Shown: positions 6,846 through 15,002 of the stretch, one piece after another
How the letters are laid out: each line of letters opens with the position of its first letter
Position numbering within the stretch: the stretch's first letter is position 1
Source: Actinomadura madurae
GTDB lineage: Bacteria; Actinomycetota; Actinomycetes; Streptosporangiales; Streptosporangiaceae
Direction: 5' to 3'
Assembly (NCBI RefSeq): GCF_900115095.1
Contig: NZ_FOVH01000023.1
Location: forward strand, 85,098 to 149,097
DNA length: 64,000 bases
Translations under genes and position numbers: made by a program
Notes under the pieces: model-generated
What the model saw: the letters and a program-made list of their open reading frames with translations, nothing else
The model's database searches: none
What the model was told of the DNA's origin: nothing

Positions 6846-8282
6846 TCAGATCTGGACGCAGATGTTGACGGGTTCGGAGAAGAAGTCCAGGGAGTACTCT
6901 CCGCCTTCTCTGCCGATCCCGGACGCCTTGACACCGCCGAACGGCGTGCGCAGGTCTCGCAGGTTCCAGCAGTTCACCCAGACGATGCCCGTTTCGAGGC
7001 GCGGGGATACCCGGTGCGCCCTCGACAGGTCCCGTGTCCACACCGTGGACGCGAGCCCGTACGCGCTGTCGTTGGCGAGCGCGAGGGCCTCCTCCTCGGC
7101 GTCGAACGGCGCGAGGTGGCAGACCGGGCCGAAGATCTCCTCCTTCACCGTGCGGGCCGTCTCGGGGAGCCCGGTGAGGACGGTCGGCTCGACGTGGAAG
7201 CCGCCGTCGCGGGCGTCGCCGAACTCCGGCACGCCGCCGCCCGCGACGACCGTGGCGCCCTCCTCGCGGGCGAGCCGGTAGTACGACAGGACCTTGTCCC
7301 GGTGCTCCGCCGAGATCATCGGCCCGTAGCCGTCCAGCGCCCGGGCACGCTCACCGAGCCTTGCGGCGAACTCCTCGAAGACGGGCCGTTCGACGTAGAC
7401 GCGCTCGGTGCAGAGGCAGATCTGGCCGGAGTGGGTGAAGGACGAGCGGACCGTTCCCTCCAGGGCCGCGTCGAGATCGGCGTCGGCGAAGACGAGCGCC
7501 GGGTTCTTGCCGCCGAGCTCGAACGAGACGGGCGTGACGTGGTCCGCGGCGTTGCGCATGATCGCGGCGCCGGTGGCCGACTCGCCGGTGAACGCGATCG
7601 CGTCCACGCCGGGATGGCCGGTGAGGAACTCGCCCGCCGCGCCCGCGCCGTGCCCGTGCACCAGGTTGAACGCGCCGTCCGGGAGCCCGGCCTCGTCGAT
7701 GACCCGTGCGAGGAGGGTCGCGGTGGACGGGGTCTCCTCGGACGGCTTGGCGACGACGGCGTTCCCGGCCGCGAGCGCCGGCGCGACCTTCCAGGTGAGC
7801 AGGAGCAGGGGGAGGTTCCACGGCGAGATGACCGCGACCACGCCGAGCGGCTTGCGGACGGTGTAGTTGAGCGCCTCGCCCGTTCCGCCGCTCCACCCGG
7901 GGACCTGGGTCGTGTACGCCCGTTCGGGGCGCCCGTACAGCAGGTCGGCGTACGCGCGGAAGTTCCCGATCGCCCGCGGGACGTCGACGGTCGAGGCGAG
8001 GTCCCGCGGCTTGCCGGTGTCGGCGACCTCGGCGTCGACGAACTCCTCGAACCGCTCCTGGACGCCGTCGGCGATCCGCCGCAGCGCGGCGGCCCGGCCG
8101 CCGGTCCCCGCCGATCCCCACGCGCCCTTCAGCGCGGCCCGCGCGGCGGCCACCGCGTCGTCGACGACCTCCCGCGTCGCCTCGGGGACGGAGCCCAGCT
8201 CGGTGCCGTCCACCGGCGCGACGAGCGGGAAGGCCGGCCCGTCCGAACGGAACACCCCGCCGATGTAGTGCTCGGCCTTCAT
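6846..8282 (-). CDS. nbaE: 2-aminomuconate / 2-hydroxymuconate semialdehyde dehydrogenase
   Basis: A 478-residue NAD-dependent aldehyde dehydrogenase. The cofactor region (ISPWNLPLLLLTWK, AFTGESATG), the general-base glutamate in SFELGGKNPA and the catalytic cysteine in GQICLCTERVYVE are all intact. The CLCTERVYVE block is characteristic of hydroxymuconic/aminomuconic semialdehyde dehydrogenases. It is the first gene of the operon, with its ATG at 8282 preceded by GGGGAGGAG. It oxidises the semialdehyde made by ACMSD to 2-aminomuconate. The promoter box is at 8342-8370. Confidence 0.92.
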   Translation of the reverse strand: MKAEHYIGGVFRSDGPAFPLVAPVDGTELGSVPEATREVVDDAVAAARAALKGAWGSAGTGGRAAALRRIADGVQERFEEFVDAEVADTGKPRDLASTVDVPRAIGNFRAYADLLYGRPERAYTTQVPGWSGGTGEALNYTVRKPLGVVAVISPWNLPLLLLTWKVAPALAAGNAVVAKPSEETPSTATLLARVIDEAGLPDGAFNLVHGHGAGAAGEFLTGHPGVDAIAFTGESATGAAIMRNAADHVTPVSFELGGKNPALVFADADLDAALEGTVRSSFTHSGQICLCTERVYVERPVFEEFAARLGERARALDGYGPMISAEHRDKVLSYYRLAREEGATVVAGGGVPEFGDARDGGFHVEPTVLTGLPETARTVKEEIFGPVCHLAPFDAEEEALALANDSAYGLASTVWTRDLSRAHRVSPRLETGIVWVNCWNLRDLRTPFGGVKASGIGREGGEYSLDFFSEPVNICVQI

Positions 8283-8341
8283 CCCAGCTCCTCCCCGATG
8301 CTCCGGCACCCCCGATCCTCTGCCCGCCCGGCTATGCCTGG

Positions 8342-8370
8342 CAAATACCAAACAACCTGGGAGCTATCAC
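8342..8370 (-). promoter_or_regulatory. Promoter/activator box of the kynurenine operon
   Basis: Read on the minus strand this is GTGATAG-N14-GGTATTTG, and an identical block with identical spacing lies upstream of the formamidase gene (10222-10250). Read as a promoter it is GTGATA-N17-TATTTG, with ideal 17-bp spacing and a transcript start about 50 bases before the dehydrogenase ATG. The -35 side overlaps the perfect palindrome at 8364-8383, fitting control by the divergent LysR protein. Confidence 0.6.
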
Positions 8371-8383
8371 GAACTCGTGATAG
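8364..8383. promoter_or_regulatory. Perfect 20-bp palindrome, likely LysR operator
   Basis: CTATCACGAACTCGTGATAG has two 9-bp arms around a 2-bp centre. It ends 9 bp before the LysR start codon and overlaps the -35 side of the operon promoter, so one bound regulator could repress its own gene and activate the operon. Confidence 0.65.
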
Positions 8384-8392
8384 TAAGGCGGC

Positions 8393-9334
8393 ATGCGCGC
8401 GATCGATCTGCTCAACGGGCGGCTGAAGCTGCGGCACCTCGTCCTCGTGGTCGCCATCGCCGACCAGGGAAGCGTGCTGCGGGCCGCGGAGCACCTGCAC
8501 CTGGCGCAGCCCGCGGTGACGCGGAGCCTGCGCGAGGTCGAGGGCATTCTCGGCGTCGACCTGTTCACGCGCGGCCCGCGCGGGGTGACGCCCACGATGT
8601 TCGGCGACGCGTTCGTCGAGCACGCCCGCGCCGTCCTGGCCGAGTTGCGCCGCGCCGGCGAGCGCATCACCGGGCTCGCGGACGGCGCGGTCGGCACCGT
8701 CGCCATCGGCACGCTGCTGGCCGGCTCCAACGTCCTGCTCCCCCGGGCGATCGCGGCGTTGAAGCAGGACAGGCCGGGCATCACCGTCATCGTCCAGGAG
8801 GCCACGTTCGACGCCCAGGTGCCGCGCCTGCTGGACGGCGAGATCGACCTCATCCTCGGCCGCCTCAATCCGATCGACGACCTGCGCGGCCTGCGCCAGA
8901 TCACCCTCTACGGCGAGCCGGTCCGCCTCGTCGCCCGCCGCGGCCATCCGGCCCGGTCCCTCCCGGAGCCGGGCCTCGCCGACCTGCTCGCCTACCCGTG
9001 GGTGCTGCCCCTCGAGCAGACGGCGCTGCGCACCGAGCTGGAGCAGGTGTTCCGCGCCGAGGGCCTCGAACTGCCCGGGAACCTGGTCGAGTGCACGTCG
9101 GTCCTGACCGTCCGGACGCTGGTCCGCGACACCGACATGATCGCCGCGCTCCCCGAGCTCGTCGCCCGCACCGACGCCGACATCGCGCCGCTCCCGGTGC
9201 CGCTGGAGACCGTCCGCCGCCAGGTGGGGGTCACGCTGCCCGCGCACCGGGCGCCGACCCCGTCCGCCCGGCTCATGCTCGACCACCTGCGGCGCGAGGC
9301 CGCCGCGATCACACGGCGCGAACCAGGTCGATGA
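8393..9334 (+). CDS. LysR-family regulator of the kynurenine locus
   Basis: A 313-residue LysR-type regulator: N-terminal helix-turn-helix (about residues 8-65, with RAAEHLHLAQPAVTRSLREV) and a periplasmic-binding-like effector domain from about residue 95. It resembles the GbpR/PcaQ group. It is divergent from the kynurenine operon and convergent with the formamidase gene, overlapping the end of the latter by 26 bp. The start ATG at 8393 follows AAGG at 8385. The palindrome in its leader suggests autoregulation. The likely effector is kynurenine, 3-hydroxyanthranilate or a ring-opened product; that is inference. Confidence 0.9.
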   Translation: MRAIDLLNGRLKLRHLVLVVAIADQGSVLRAAEHLHLAQPAVTRSLREVEGILGVDLFTRGPRGVTPTMFGDAFVEHARAVLAELRRAGERITGLADGAVGTVAIGTLLAGSNVLLPRAIAALKQDRPGITVIVQEATFDAQVPRLLDGEIDLILGRLNPIDDLRGLRQITLYGEPVRLVARRGHPARSLPEPGLADLLAYPWVLPLEQTALRTELEQVFRAEGLELPGNLVECTSVLTVRTLVRDTDMIAALPELVARTDADIAPLPVPLETVRRQVGVTLPAHRAPTPSARLMLDHLRREAAAITRREPGR

Positions 9335-10169
9335 GCGCCTTGCCCGGCATGGACGCGGCGTCGGCCAGGTCGAGGACCACGTCGAAGTGGTCGCGCCCCG
9401 GCACGATCATCAGGTCGCCGGCGTCCCAGCGCGGATGGAACAGCCGCGACTGCGCCAGGAAGCCGTCCCCGTCGTGCTCGGCGGCCACGACGACGGCCGG
9501 GCACCGGTAGCGCGCCGGCAGCAGCGCCGGGCTGAGCGCCGCCGCCCGTTTTAGGTCGAGCCGGACGTGCTCGTTGACGTAGACGCGGGTGATCGGCCGG
9601 ATGTCGAACAGCCCGCTGATCGGCATGGCGGCCTTCACGACGTCCTCGGGCAGCCCGAGCGGCGCCTGCCAGCCGCCGACCATCGCCATGCCGGTGAGGT
9701 GCCCGCCCGCCGAACTGCCCCCGACCACGATCCGCCGCGGGTCGAGCCCGTGCTCGCGCCCGTGGCGGTGGACCCAGGCGATGGACGCCCGCACCTGCCG
9801 GACGATCTCCTCCAGCGTCGCCGCCGGCGCGAGCGTGTAGTCGGGCACGACCGTCGCGACGCCCTGCTCGTAAAGCGTCCGCGCCATGAACGACGAGACG
9901 TCCCGCGACAGCGCCATCCAGTAGCCGCCGTGCAGGAACACGAACACGGGACGCGGTTCGTCACCGACTCCCCACACGTCGAGACGCTCGCCGCTGGCCT
10001 CGTCGTAGACGATCCCCCGATGCCCGGGAAGCCCTTCGACCGCCTGCTCGGACATCTCGCGATACCGCGCCATGTGCCTCTCGAACAGCTCGGGGCCCGC
10101 CTTCCGCCGCACGTTGTAGGCGACGTCCAGTTCCTCATCGGTGAGCCCGCTTCCCGGCCAGTCGTCCAT
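9309..10169 (-). CDS. kynB: Kynurenine formamidase (alpha/beta hydrolase)
   Basis: A 286-residue alpha/beta hydrolase with the oxyanion motif HGGYW found in eukaryote-type kynurenine formamidases, the nucleophile in GGSSAGGHL and the terminal histidine in GRDHFDV. It would hydrolyse N-formylkynurenine to kynurenine. It is not related to the metal-dependent bacterial KynB fold, so the symbol is functional only. I chose the ATG at 10169 because of the GGGGAGGGG site before it; an in-frame ATG at 10187 is possible. The promoter box upstream matches that of the kynurenine operon, which is the main evidence for its pathway role. Confidence 0.82.
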   Translation of the reverse strand: MDDWPGSGLTDEELDVAYNVRRKAGPELFERHMARYREMSEQAVEGLPGHRGIVYDEASGERLDVWGVGDEPRPVFVFLHGGYWMALSRDVSSFMARTLYEQGVATVVPDYTLAPAATLEEIVRQVRASIAWVHRHGREHGLDPRRIVVGGSSAGGHLTGMAMVGGWQAPLGLPEDVVKAAMPISGLFDIRPITRVYVNEHVRLDLKRAAALSPALLPARYRCPAVVVAAEHDGDGFLAQSRLFHPRWDAGDLMIVPGRDHFDVVLDLADAASMPGKALIDLVRAV

Positions 10170-10221
10170 TGCCGCACCCCTCCCCATCCCCCCGCAGCCT
10201 CCCGCCCGCCGCCGGAATGAT

Positions 10222-10250
10222 CAAATACCCGTCCCGCCCCGGGCTATCAC
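10222..10250 (-). promoter_or_regulatory. Second copy of the kynurenine promoter box
   Basis: GTGATAG-N14-GGTATTTG on the minus strand, the same as at 8342-8370 while the 14 spacer bases differ. It lies 53 bp before the chosen formamidase ATG, against 60 bp in the other copy. The palindromic partner half is poorly kept here. Confidence 0.6.
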
Positions 10251-10257
10251 GGCCCGG

Positions 10258-11841
10258 TCATGGCTCCGTCCAGAGCGGGGCGGCGGACTCCAGGACAAGG
10301 CCGGCCGACGTGAAGATCAGGTAGCGGTCGAAGTCCGCGGCGAACCAGCGGTCGTGGGTGACGGCGAGGACGGTCCCCGAATAGGACGCCAGGCCCTCCT
10401 GGAGTGCCTCGGCGCTGGCGAGGTCGAGGTTGTCGGTGGGCTCGTCCAGCAGCAGCAGCGTCGCGCCGGACAGTTCCAGCAGCAGGATCTGGAGCCGGGC
10501 CTGCTGGCCTCCCGAGAGCGTCTCGAACGCGCGGGCGCCGGCGGGGGCCAGCTCGTAGCGGGCGAGCGCCGCCATCGCGTCGTTGCGGGTGAGCGCCTTC
10601 TCCGCCATGACGATGTCCGCGGGTGTGCGTCCGCGCAGGTCGGGGCGCGTGTGGGTCTGGACGAAGTGGCCGGGCACCACGCGGGCGCCCAGGTGGAAGG
10701 CGCCGCTGTGCGGGACGGGCTCTCCTGCGAGGAGGCGCAGGAACGTCGATTTGCCCGAGCCGTTCGATCCCAGTACCGCGACGCGTTCGCCGTACCAGAT
10801 CTCCGTGTCGAAGGGCCGCGTCAGCTCGGCCAGTGCGAGCGAGTCGCAGACGACCGCTCGTTTGCCCGTGCGCCCGCCCTTCAGGCGGATCCTCACGTTC
10901 TGTTCCTTCGGGGCGCTCTGCGGGGGTCCTGCCTCTTCAAACCGTTGCAGCCGGGTGCGGGCGGCCTGGTAGGACGAGGCGAGCGCGTCGTTGTTGGTCG
11001 CACGCTGCCGGAGCGTATGGACGAGCCGCTTGAGACGAGCATGTTCCTCGTCCCAGCGGCGGCGCAGTTCGTGGAGGCGTTCGGTGCGTTCACGGCGCGC
11101 CTGGGCGTAGCCCGCGAATCCACCGCCGTGCACCCAGACGTCGCGCGGCTCCACGGTGACGATGCGGTCGGCCGTCTCGGCGAGCAGCCACCGGTCATGG
11201 GACACCAGCAGGACGGTCTTCCCCGTGGCGCGCAGTCTCCCGGCCAGCCACTCCTTGCCCGGCACGTCGAGGTAGTTGTCGGGCTCGTCCAGGAGGAGCA
11301 CCTCGTCCGGGCCGCGCAGCAGCGCCTCCAGGACCAGGCGCTTCTGCTCGCCGCCGGAGAGGGTGGTCACTCCGCGGGCCTTCACCTCGTCGAACGGCAG
11401 CCCCAGCGCGGCCGTCGTGCAGGTGTCCCAGACGACCTCGATGTCGTATCCGCCCGCGTCCGTGTAGGCGGTGATGGCCTCCGCGTAGGCGAACTGGCTG
11501 CGCTCGTCGTCCCCCACGTCCCGCTCGGCCCGCGCCAGCTCGTCCGCCGCGGTCCGCACGCGTTCGGGCGCGACCGAGAGCAGCAGCTCGCCGACGGTGC
11601 GGTCATCGCGGATACCGCCGATGAACTGGCGCATCACGCCCAGGCCGCCGGTGCGGGTCACGGACCCGTCCGAGGGCCGGACGTCCCCCGCGATCAAGCG
11701 CAGGAGCGTCGTCTTCCCCGCGCCGTTCGGGCCGACGAGCGCCGCCTTGGCGCCCTCACCGACGCGGAAGGAGACGTCGTCCAGCAGGAGGCGCCCGTCG
11801 GGCAGCGCGTAGGTCAGGCGGCCCACTTCGACATGCCCCAC
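10258..11841 (-). CDS. ABC-F family ATPase (ribosome protection type)
   Basis: A 527-residue soluble protein with two ABC ATPase domains and no membrane segments. The first domain has Walker A GPNGAGKTT (37-45), signature LSGGEQKR (161-168) and Walker B VLLLDEPDN. The second has GSNGSGKST (358-366), LSGGQQAR (442-449) and LLLLDEPTDN. A charged, Arg-rich linker of about 100 residues joins them, as in ABC-F proteins that reach into the ribosomal P/E site. Such proteins give resistance to macrolides, lincosamides or pleuromutilins, or act as translation factors; which applies here is unknown. GTG start with GGGAGG. Divergent from a TetR regulator. Confidence 0.88.
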   Translation of the reverse strand: MGHVEVGRLTYALPDGRLLLDDVSFRVGEGAKAALVGPNGAGKTTLLRLIAGDVRPSDGSVTRTGGLGVMRQFIGGIRDDRTVGELLLSVAPERVRTAADELARAERDVGDDERSQFAYAEAITAYTDAGGYDIEVVWDTCTTAALGLPFDEVKARGVTTLSGGEQKRLVLEALLRGPDEVLLLDEPDNYLDVPGKEWLAGRLRATGKTVLLVSHDRWLLAETADRIVTVEPRDVWVHGGGFAGYAQARRERTERLHELRRRWDEEHARLKRLVHTLRQRATNNDALASSYQAARTRLQRFEEAGPPQSAPKEQNVRIRLKGGRTGKRAVVCDSLALAELTRPFDTEIWYGERVAVLGSNGSGKSTFLRLLAGEPVPHSGAFHLGARVVPGHFVQTHTRPDLRGRTPADIVMAEKALTRNDAMAALARYELAPAGARAFETLSGGQQARLQILLLELSGATLLLLDEPTDNLDLASAEALQEGLASYSGTVLAVTHDRWFAADFDRYLIFTSAGLVLESAAPLWTEP

Positions 11842-11877
11842 GGGACCTCCCTCGCACAGTGTTCGATAACCAAATCA

Positions 11878-11905
11878 TTGATCCGGTACTCGTCCAATGT
11901 ACTAC
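11878..11905 (+). promoter_or_regulatory. Promoter of the TetR gene, probably leaderless
   Basis: TTGATC (11878-11883), a 16-bp spacer and TACTAC (11900-11905). The expected transcript start falls on or near the GTG at 11915, and no ribosome binding site precedes that codon. Confidence 0.45.
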
Positions 11906-11914
11906 CCTGGGTCC

Positions 11915-12580
11915 GTGAACGAGAGCGTGTGGTTGCGCGAAGGCCGTCCCCGGCGGGAGGCGCCGCCGCTGACGCGGGAGCGCATCGTCGCCGAGGCCGT
12001 GGCGCTGCTGGACGAGGAGGGCGCCGGACGGCTGACGATGCGCCGGCTCGCCGAACGCCTGAACACCGGGTCGACCACCCTGTACTGGCACGTCGAGACC
12101 AAGGACGACGTGGTGGAACTGGCGCTCGACGCCGTCTTCGGCGACGTCCCCGTCCCCGCGCCGGGACCGGACTGGCGCGCCGATGTGGTCGCGCTGATGT
12201 CGGGCTGGCGGCGCGCGATGCTCGGCCATCCGTGGTCGGCGGCGGTCCTCGGCGGGCGCCCGCTCCTCGGCCCGAACGTCCTCGCCCGGACCGACTTCCT
12301 CTACGCGAGGCTCGCCGGCCTGGGGCTGAGCGGCGCGCGCCTGGCCACCGCCGCGTACTCGGTGGCCAACTACGTCATCGGCTCAGCGCTGATGGAGGTC
12401 GGCGCCCGCGGTCAGGACGCCGGCGGGGAGCAGGGCGCCGCAGAGTACCTCGCCCGCAACCGCGAGCTGTATCCGAGCCTCGCCGAACACGGCCATCTCA
12501 ACGACGACGGCTGGGACGCCGCGTTCACCGAGGGGCTGAACTGCCTTCTCGACGGTCTCGGCCGGCTCAGTTCCCGCTGA
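11915..12580 (+). CDS. TetR-family regulator
   Basis: A 221-residue regulator with an N-terminal helix-turn-helix (LTMRRLAERLNTGSTTLYWH, about residues 40-60) and a TetR/TetR_C-like helical ligand domain. The TTLYWHVETKDDV form is typical of the TetR (tetracycline repressor) subfamily. It is divergent from the ABC-F gene and probably represses it in the absence of a drug-like ligand. The GTG at 11915 is preferred over the in-frame ATG at 11897 because the promoter spacing points to it. Its 3' end overlaps the convergent acylase gene by 14 bp. Confidence 0.87.
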   Translation: MNESVWLREGRPRREAPPLTRERIVAEAVALLDEEGAGRLTMRRLAERLNTGSTTLYWHVETKDDVVELALDAVFGDVPVPAPGPDWRADVVALMSGWRRAMLGHPWSAAVLGGRPLLGPNVLARTDFLYARLAGLGLSGARLATAAYSVANYVIGSALMEVGARGQDAGGEQGAAEYLARNRELYPSLAEHGHLNDDGWDAAFTEGLNCLLDGLGRLSSR

Positions 12581-14924
12581 GACCGATGACGTCCAGCCCG
12601 GGAGCCTTGCTGATCTCATCGGCGCAGAAGCGTTCGGTCACCCATGCCTTCCTTGAGAACAGGCGGGTCTGGTCGGCGTAGTGCGGGGAGGTGGGGTCGG
12701 CCGACTGGGAGTAGGTCAGCAGCGTCCGGGTGTCGGGGCAGGCGTCGCCGTCGAAGGAGACGACCTGGACGTAGCTGGAGCCGGTCGTGACCTCGGTGTA
12801 GCCCTTCCCCGGCGTCCACGGCGCCTCGATCTTGTTGAGGATGCCGAGGTCCTCCGTGCCGCCGCCGAGCGGGATCCGCTCACCGTTGCGGACGACGTAC
12901 TGGTGGTCGCCCAGCGGAGCGTCGAGCGGCATGCCGGACGACTTCAGCTCGGCGACGGCGTCCAGGAGGGCCTTGCGCGCCGCCCAGGAACCGGTGTTGA
13001 AGTCGCGGGGCGTGCCGACCGGGTCGGACGCGTCGAAGGGGGTCTTCCACAGGTCCCAGGCGTCGGTGGCCCTGCGCCAGTAGCGGTCGAAGAGCATGGC
13101 TCCGCGGCTGCCGGCGTCGGCCGTCCCGTCCCACTTGGCGAGGATGTCGCACGGCTCGCCGAGGCGCATGTCGCGGCACATGGCCACCGTGCCGGACGCC
13201 GCGAGCTCGCCCGCGTGGTTCCGGTCGGCGAAGACGAGGCTCTGCATATCGGCGCGCGTGAAGCGGCCCTCGGCGAGCTGGTCCCGGACGGCGACCAGGC
13301 CGCTGCGGGTGCGGAGCGAGCGGGCGGCCTTCTCGTCGCCGATGATCCGGTCGTAGCCGGTGAGCGGTTCGCCCGGATTCGACAGCCAGTAGCTGTCGTT
13401 GGAGTTGGTGACGTAGTCGGCGCGGGTCAGCACCGGGTAGCGGCCGGGGTCGAGGATGCCCGGCTGGACGGTGCCCGGGGCCCTGCCGGGGGCGCAGGAC
13501 GATCTGGTCCCGTCCAGGATCGCCAGGCCGCCCTGCCGGAAGGTCAGGTGGCCGAGCAGGGTGTTGCAGCGGTCCGCGAACTCGTCGGTGACGTTCGGCA
13601 GGACCTGGATCTGGGCGAAGAGCGCCTTGCCGCGCGAGTCGGCGGCGATGGTGTTCACCCACGGCAGCCCCTGGGTCCCCTTCAGCGCGCGGACGGCGTC
13701 ATCGGTGGTGCGCGCCTTGCCCAGCGCGAGCGAGGTGTTGGCGAGGCGCAGGTTCGTGGCGTTCGGATCTGTGATCGCGTAGGCGTTCCAGGTCGTCCAG
13801 GGCAGGTCGATGGACGACACGGACGTGACGATCGGTCCGTACCGCGTGCGCCACTGCGTGGTGGTGACGGGCTTGAGCGAACCGTCGGGCTGCTTGGCCT
13901 GGACGGTGACCCGTTGCCGGGTCATCTTCTCCCTCTTGCCGTCGACGAGGTAGGACGTCGGGTCGCCCGGTACCAGGCGCAGTTCGGTGAGCGTGAAGGG
14001 GACGCCCGTCGCGACGGTGTGGCTCCAGGCGAACGTCGAGGTGTGGCCGATGTTGACCGAGGGCGCGCCGAGGAGGGCGCCGCCGCTCACGTCCAGCTCG
14101 CCGGGGATCGTCTGGTGCGTCTGCCAGAAGCGGCGCCCGTTGTGCCAGGGATAGTGCGGGTTGCCGAGGAGGAGGCCCCGGCCGTTCGCCGTGGCGCCGC
14201 CGCCCACGGCGATGGCGTTGCTGCCCATGCCGGCGTCCGCCATGAGGTTCCGGGCCCCCTCGGCGGCCTTCTCAGGCGGCTGCGTCGAGGGCTTCACCGC
14301 GTTCTCCGCGGGCGGCTCGGCCCTGGTGATCTGGTCGGTCACCATGCCCGAGCCGCCGAGCATCGCCAGCGCGTAGCCGCGGCGGTAGACGTCCTTTTCG
14401 GTGACCGGCCGCAGCCACCGGGCTCCCTTGCAGGCCGGGTCGGTGATCTCGCCCTCGCGCAGGAACCGGTTGAAGCCCGCCGCCCAGCCCCGGCTGAGCC
14501 GCCGCACGTCCTCGGTGGGTCCGTACGGGGCGGGCGCCGCCGCCAGCCGCTCGACGATCCCGCTGTCGTTGACGGCGGTGAAGAACGCGTCGCTGGCCAG
14601 GTTGGTGGACGCCGAGGACAGCGACCCGTCCGGCCGCTCCGAGGGCCCGAAGTACCTGGAGCGTTCCCCGCGCAGGGTGACGACGCCCTGCGCGATGAGG
14701 CACGCGTTGTCCTTCGCCGCCGCGTACCCGGTGCCGTACCCGAGACCGGCATAGTCCTTGGCGGTGATGTGCGGGATGCCGTACTCGGTGTAGCGGATCG
14801 TCGCGGACATGCCTCGTCCGCCGACGGTCGCGGCGGACGCTGCACCTGGGGTCAGGAGGGCGACGGGGATCAGCAGGGCGGCGGCCAGGGCGGCTCCCGC
14901 CACCGGCGATGCGGTGCGCGGCAT
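12567..14924 (-). CDS. Secreted penicillin acylase-family Ntn hydrolase
   Basis: A 785-residue precursor with a signal peptide (about residues 1-31, ending AAS-A) and the penicillin-acylase arrangement: an alpha chain, then an autocatalytic site at MGSNAIAVG, where Ser235 becomes the N-terminal nucleophile of the beta chain. NPHYPW and the later NSNDSYWLSN block supply the Asn of the oxyanion hole. The family hydrolyses amides including penicillin G, acyl-homoserine lactones and cyclic lipopeptides; the substrate here is not determined. The ATG at 14924 follows AAGGAG. The gene stands alone, with no lipase or AHL genes near it. Confidence 0.88.
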   Translation of the reverse strand: MPRTASPVAGAALAAALLIPVALLTPGAASAATVGGRGMSATIRYTEYGIPHITAKDYAGLGYGTGYAAAKDNACLIAQGVVTLRGERSRYFGPSERPDGSLSSASTNLASDAFFTAVNDSGIVERLAAAPAPYGPTEDVRRLSRGWAAGFNRFLREGEITDPACKGARWLRPVTEKDVYRRGYALAMLGGSGMVTDQITRAEPPAENAVKPSTQPPEKAAEGARNLMADAGMGSNAIAVGGGATANGRGLLLGNPHYPWHNGRRFWQTHQTIPGELDVSGGALLGAPSVNIGHTSTFAWSHTVATGVPFTLTELRLVPGDPTSYLVDGKREKMTRQRVTVQAKQPDGSLKPVTTTQWRTRYGPIVTSVSSIDLPWTTWNAYAITDPNATNLRLANTSLALGKARTTDDAVRALKGTQGLPWVNTIAADSRGKALFAQIQVLPNVTDEFADRCNTLLGHLTFRQGGLAILDGTRSSCAPGRAPGTVQPGILDPGRYPVLTRADYVTNSNDSYWLSNPGEPLTGYDRIIGDEKAARSLRTRSGLVAVRDQLAEGRFTRADMQSLVFADRNHAGELAASGTVAMCRDMRLGEPCDILAKWDGTADAGSRGAMLFDRYWRRATDAWDLWKTPFDASDPVGTPRDFNTGSWAARKALLDAVAELKSSGMPLDAPLGDHQYVVRNGERIPLGGGTEDLGILNKIEAPWTPGKGYTEVTTGSSYVQVVSFDGDACPDTRTLLTYSQSADPTSPHYADQTRLFSRKAWVTERFCADEISKAPGLDVIGLSGN

Positions 14925-15002
14925 CGGGGCTCCTTGATCACAGAGGCCCCGCAAAGCTGACATATGCCAGCGGTCCTGGCAAGGTCCGGTCCCGGTCAGG
15001 GC

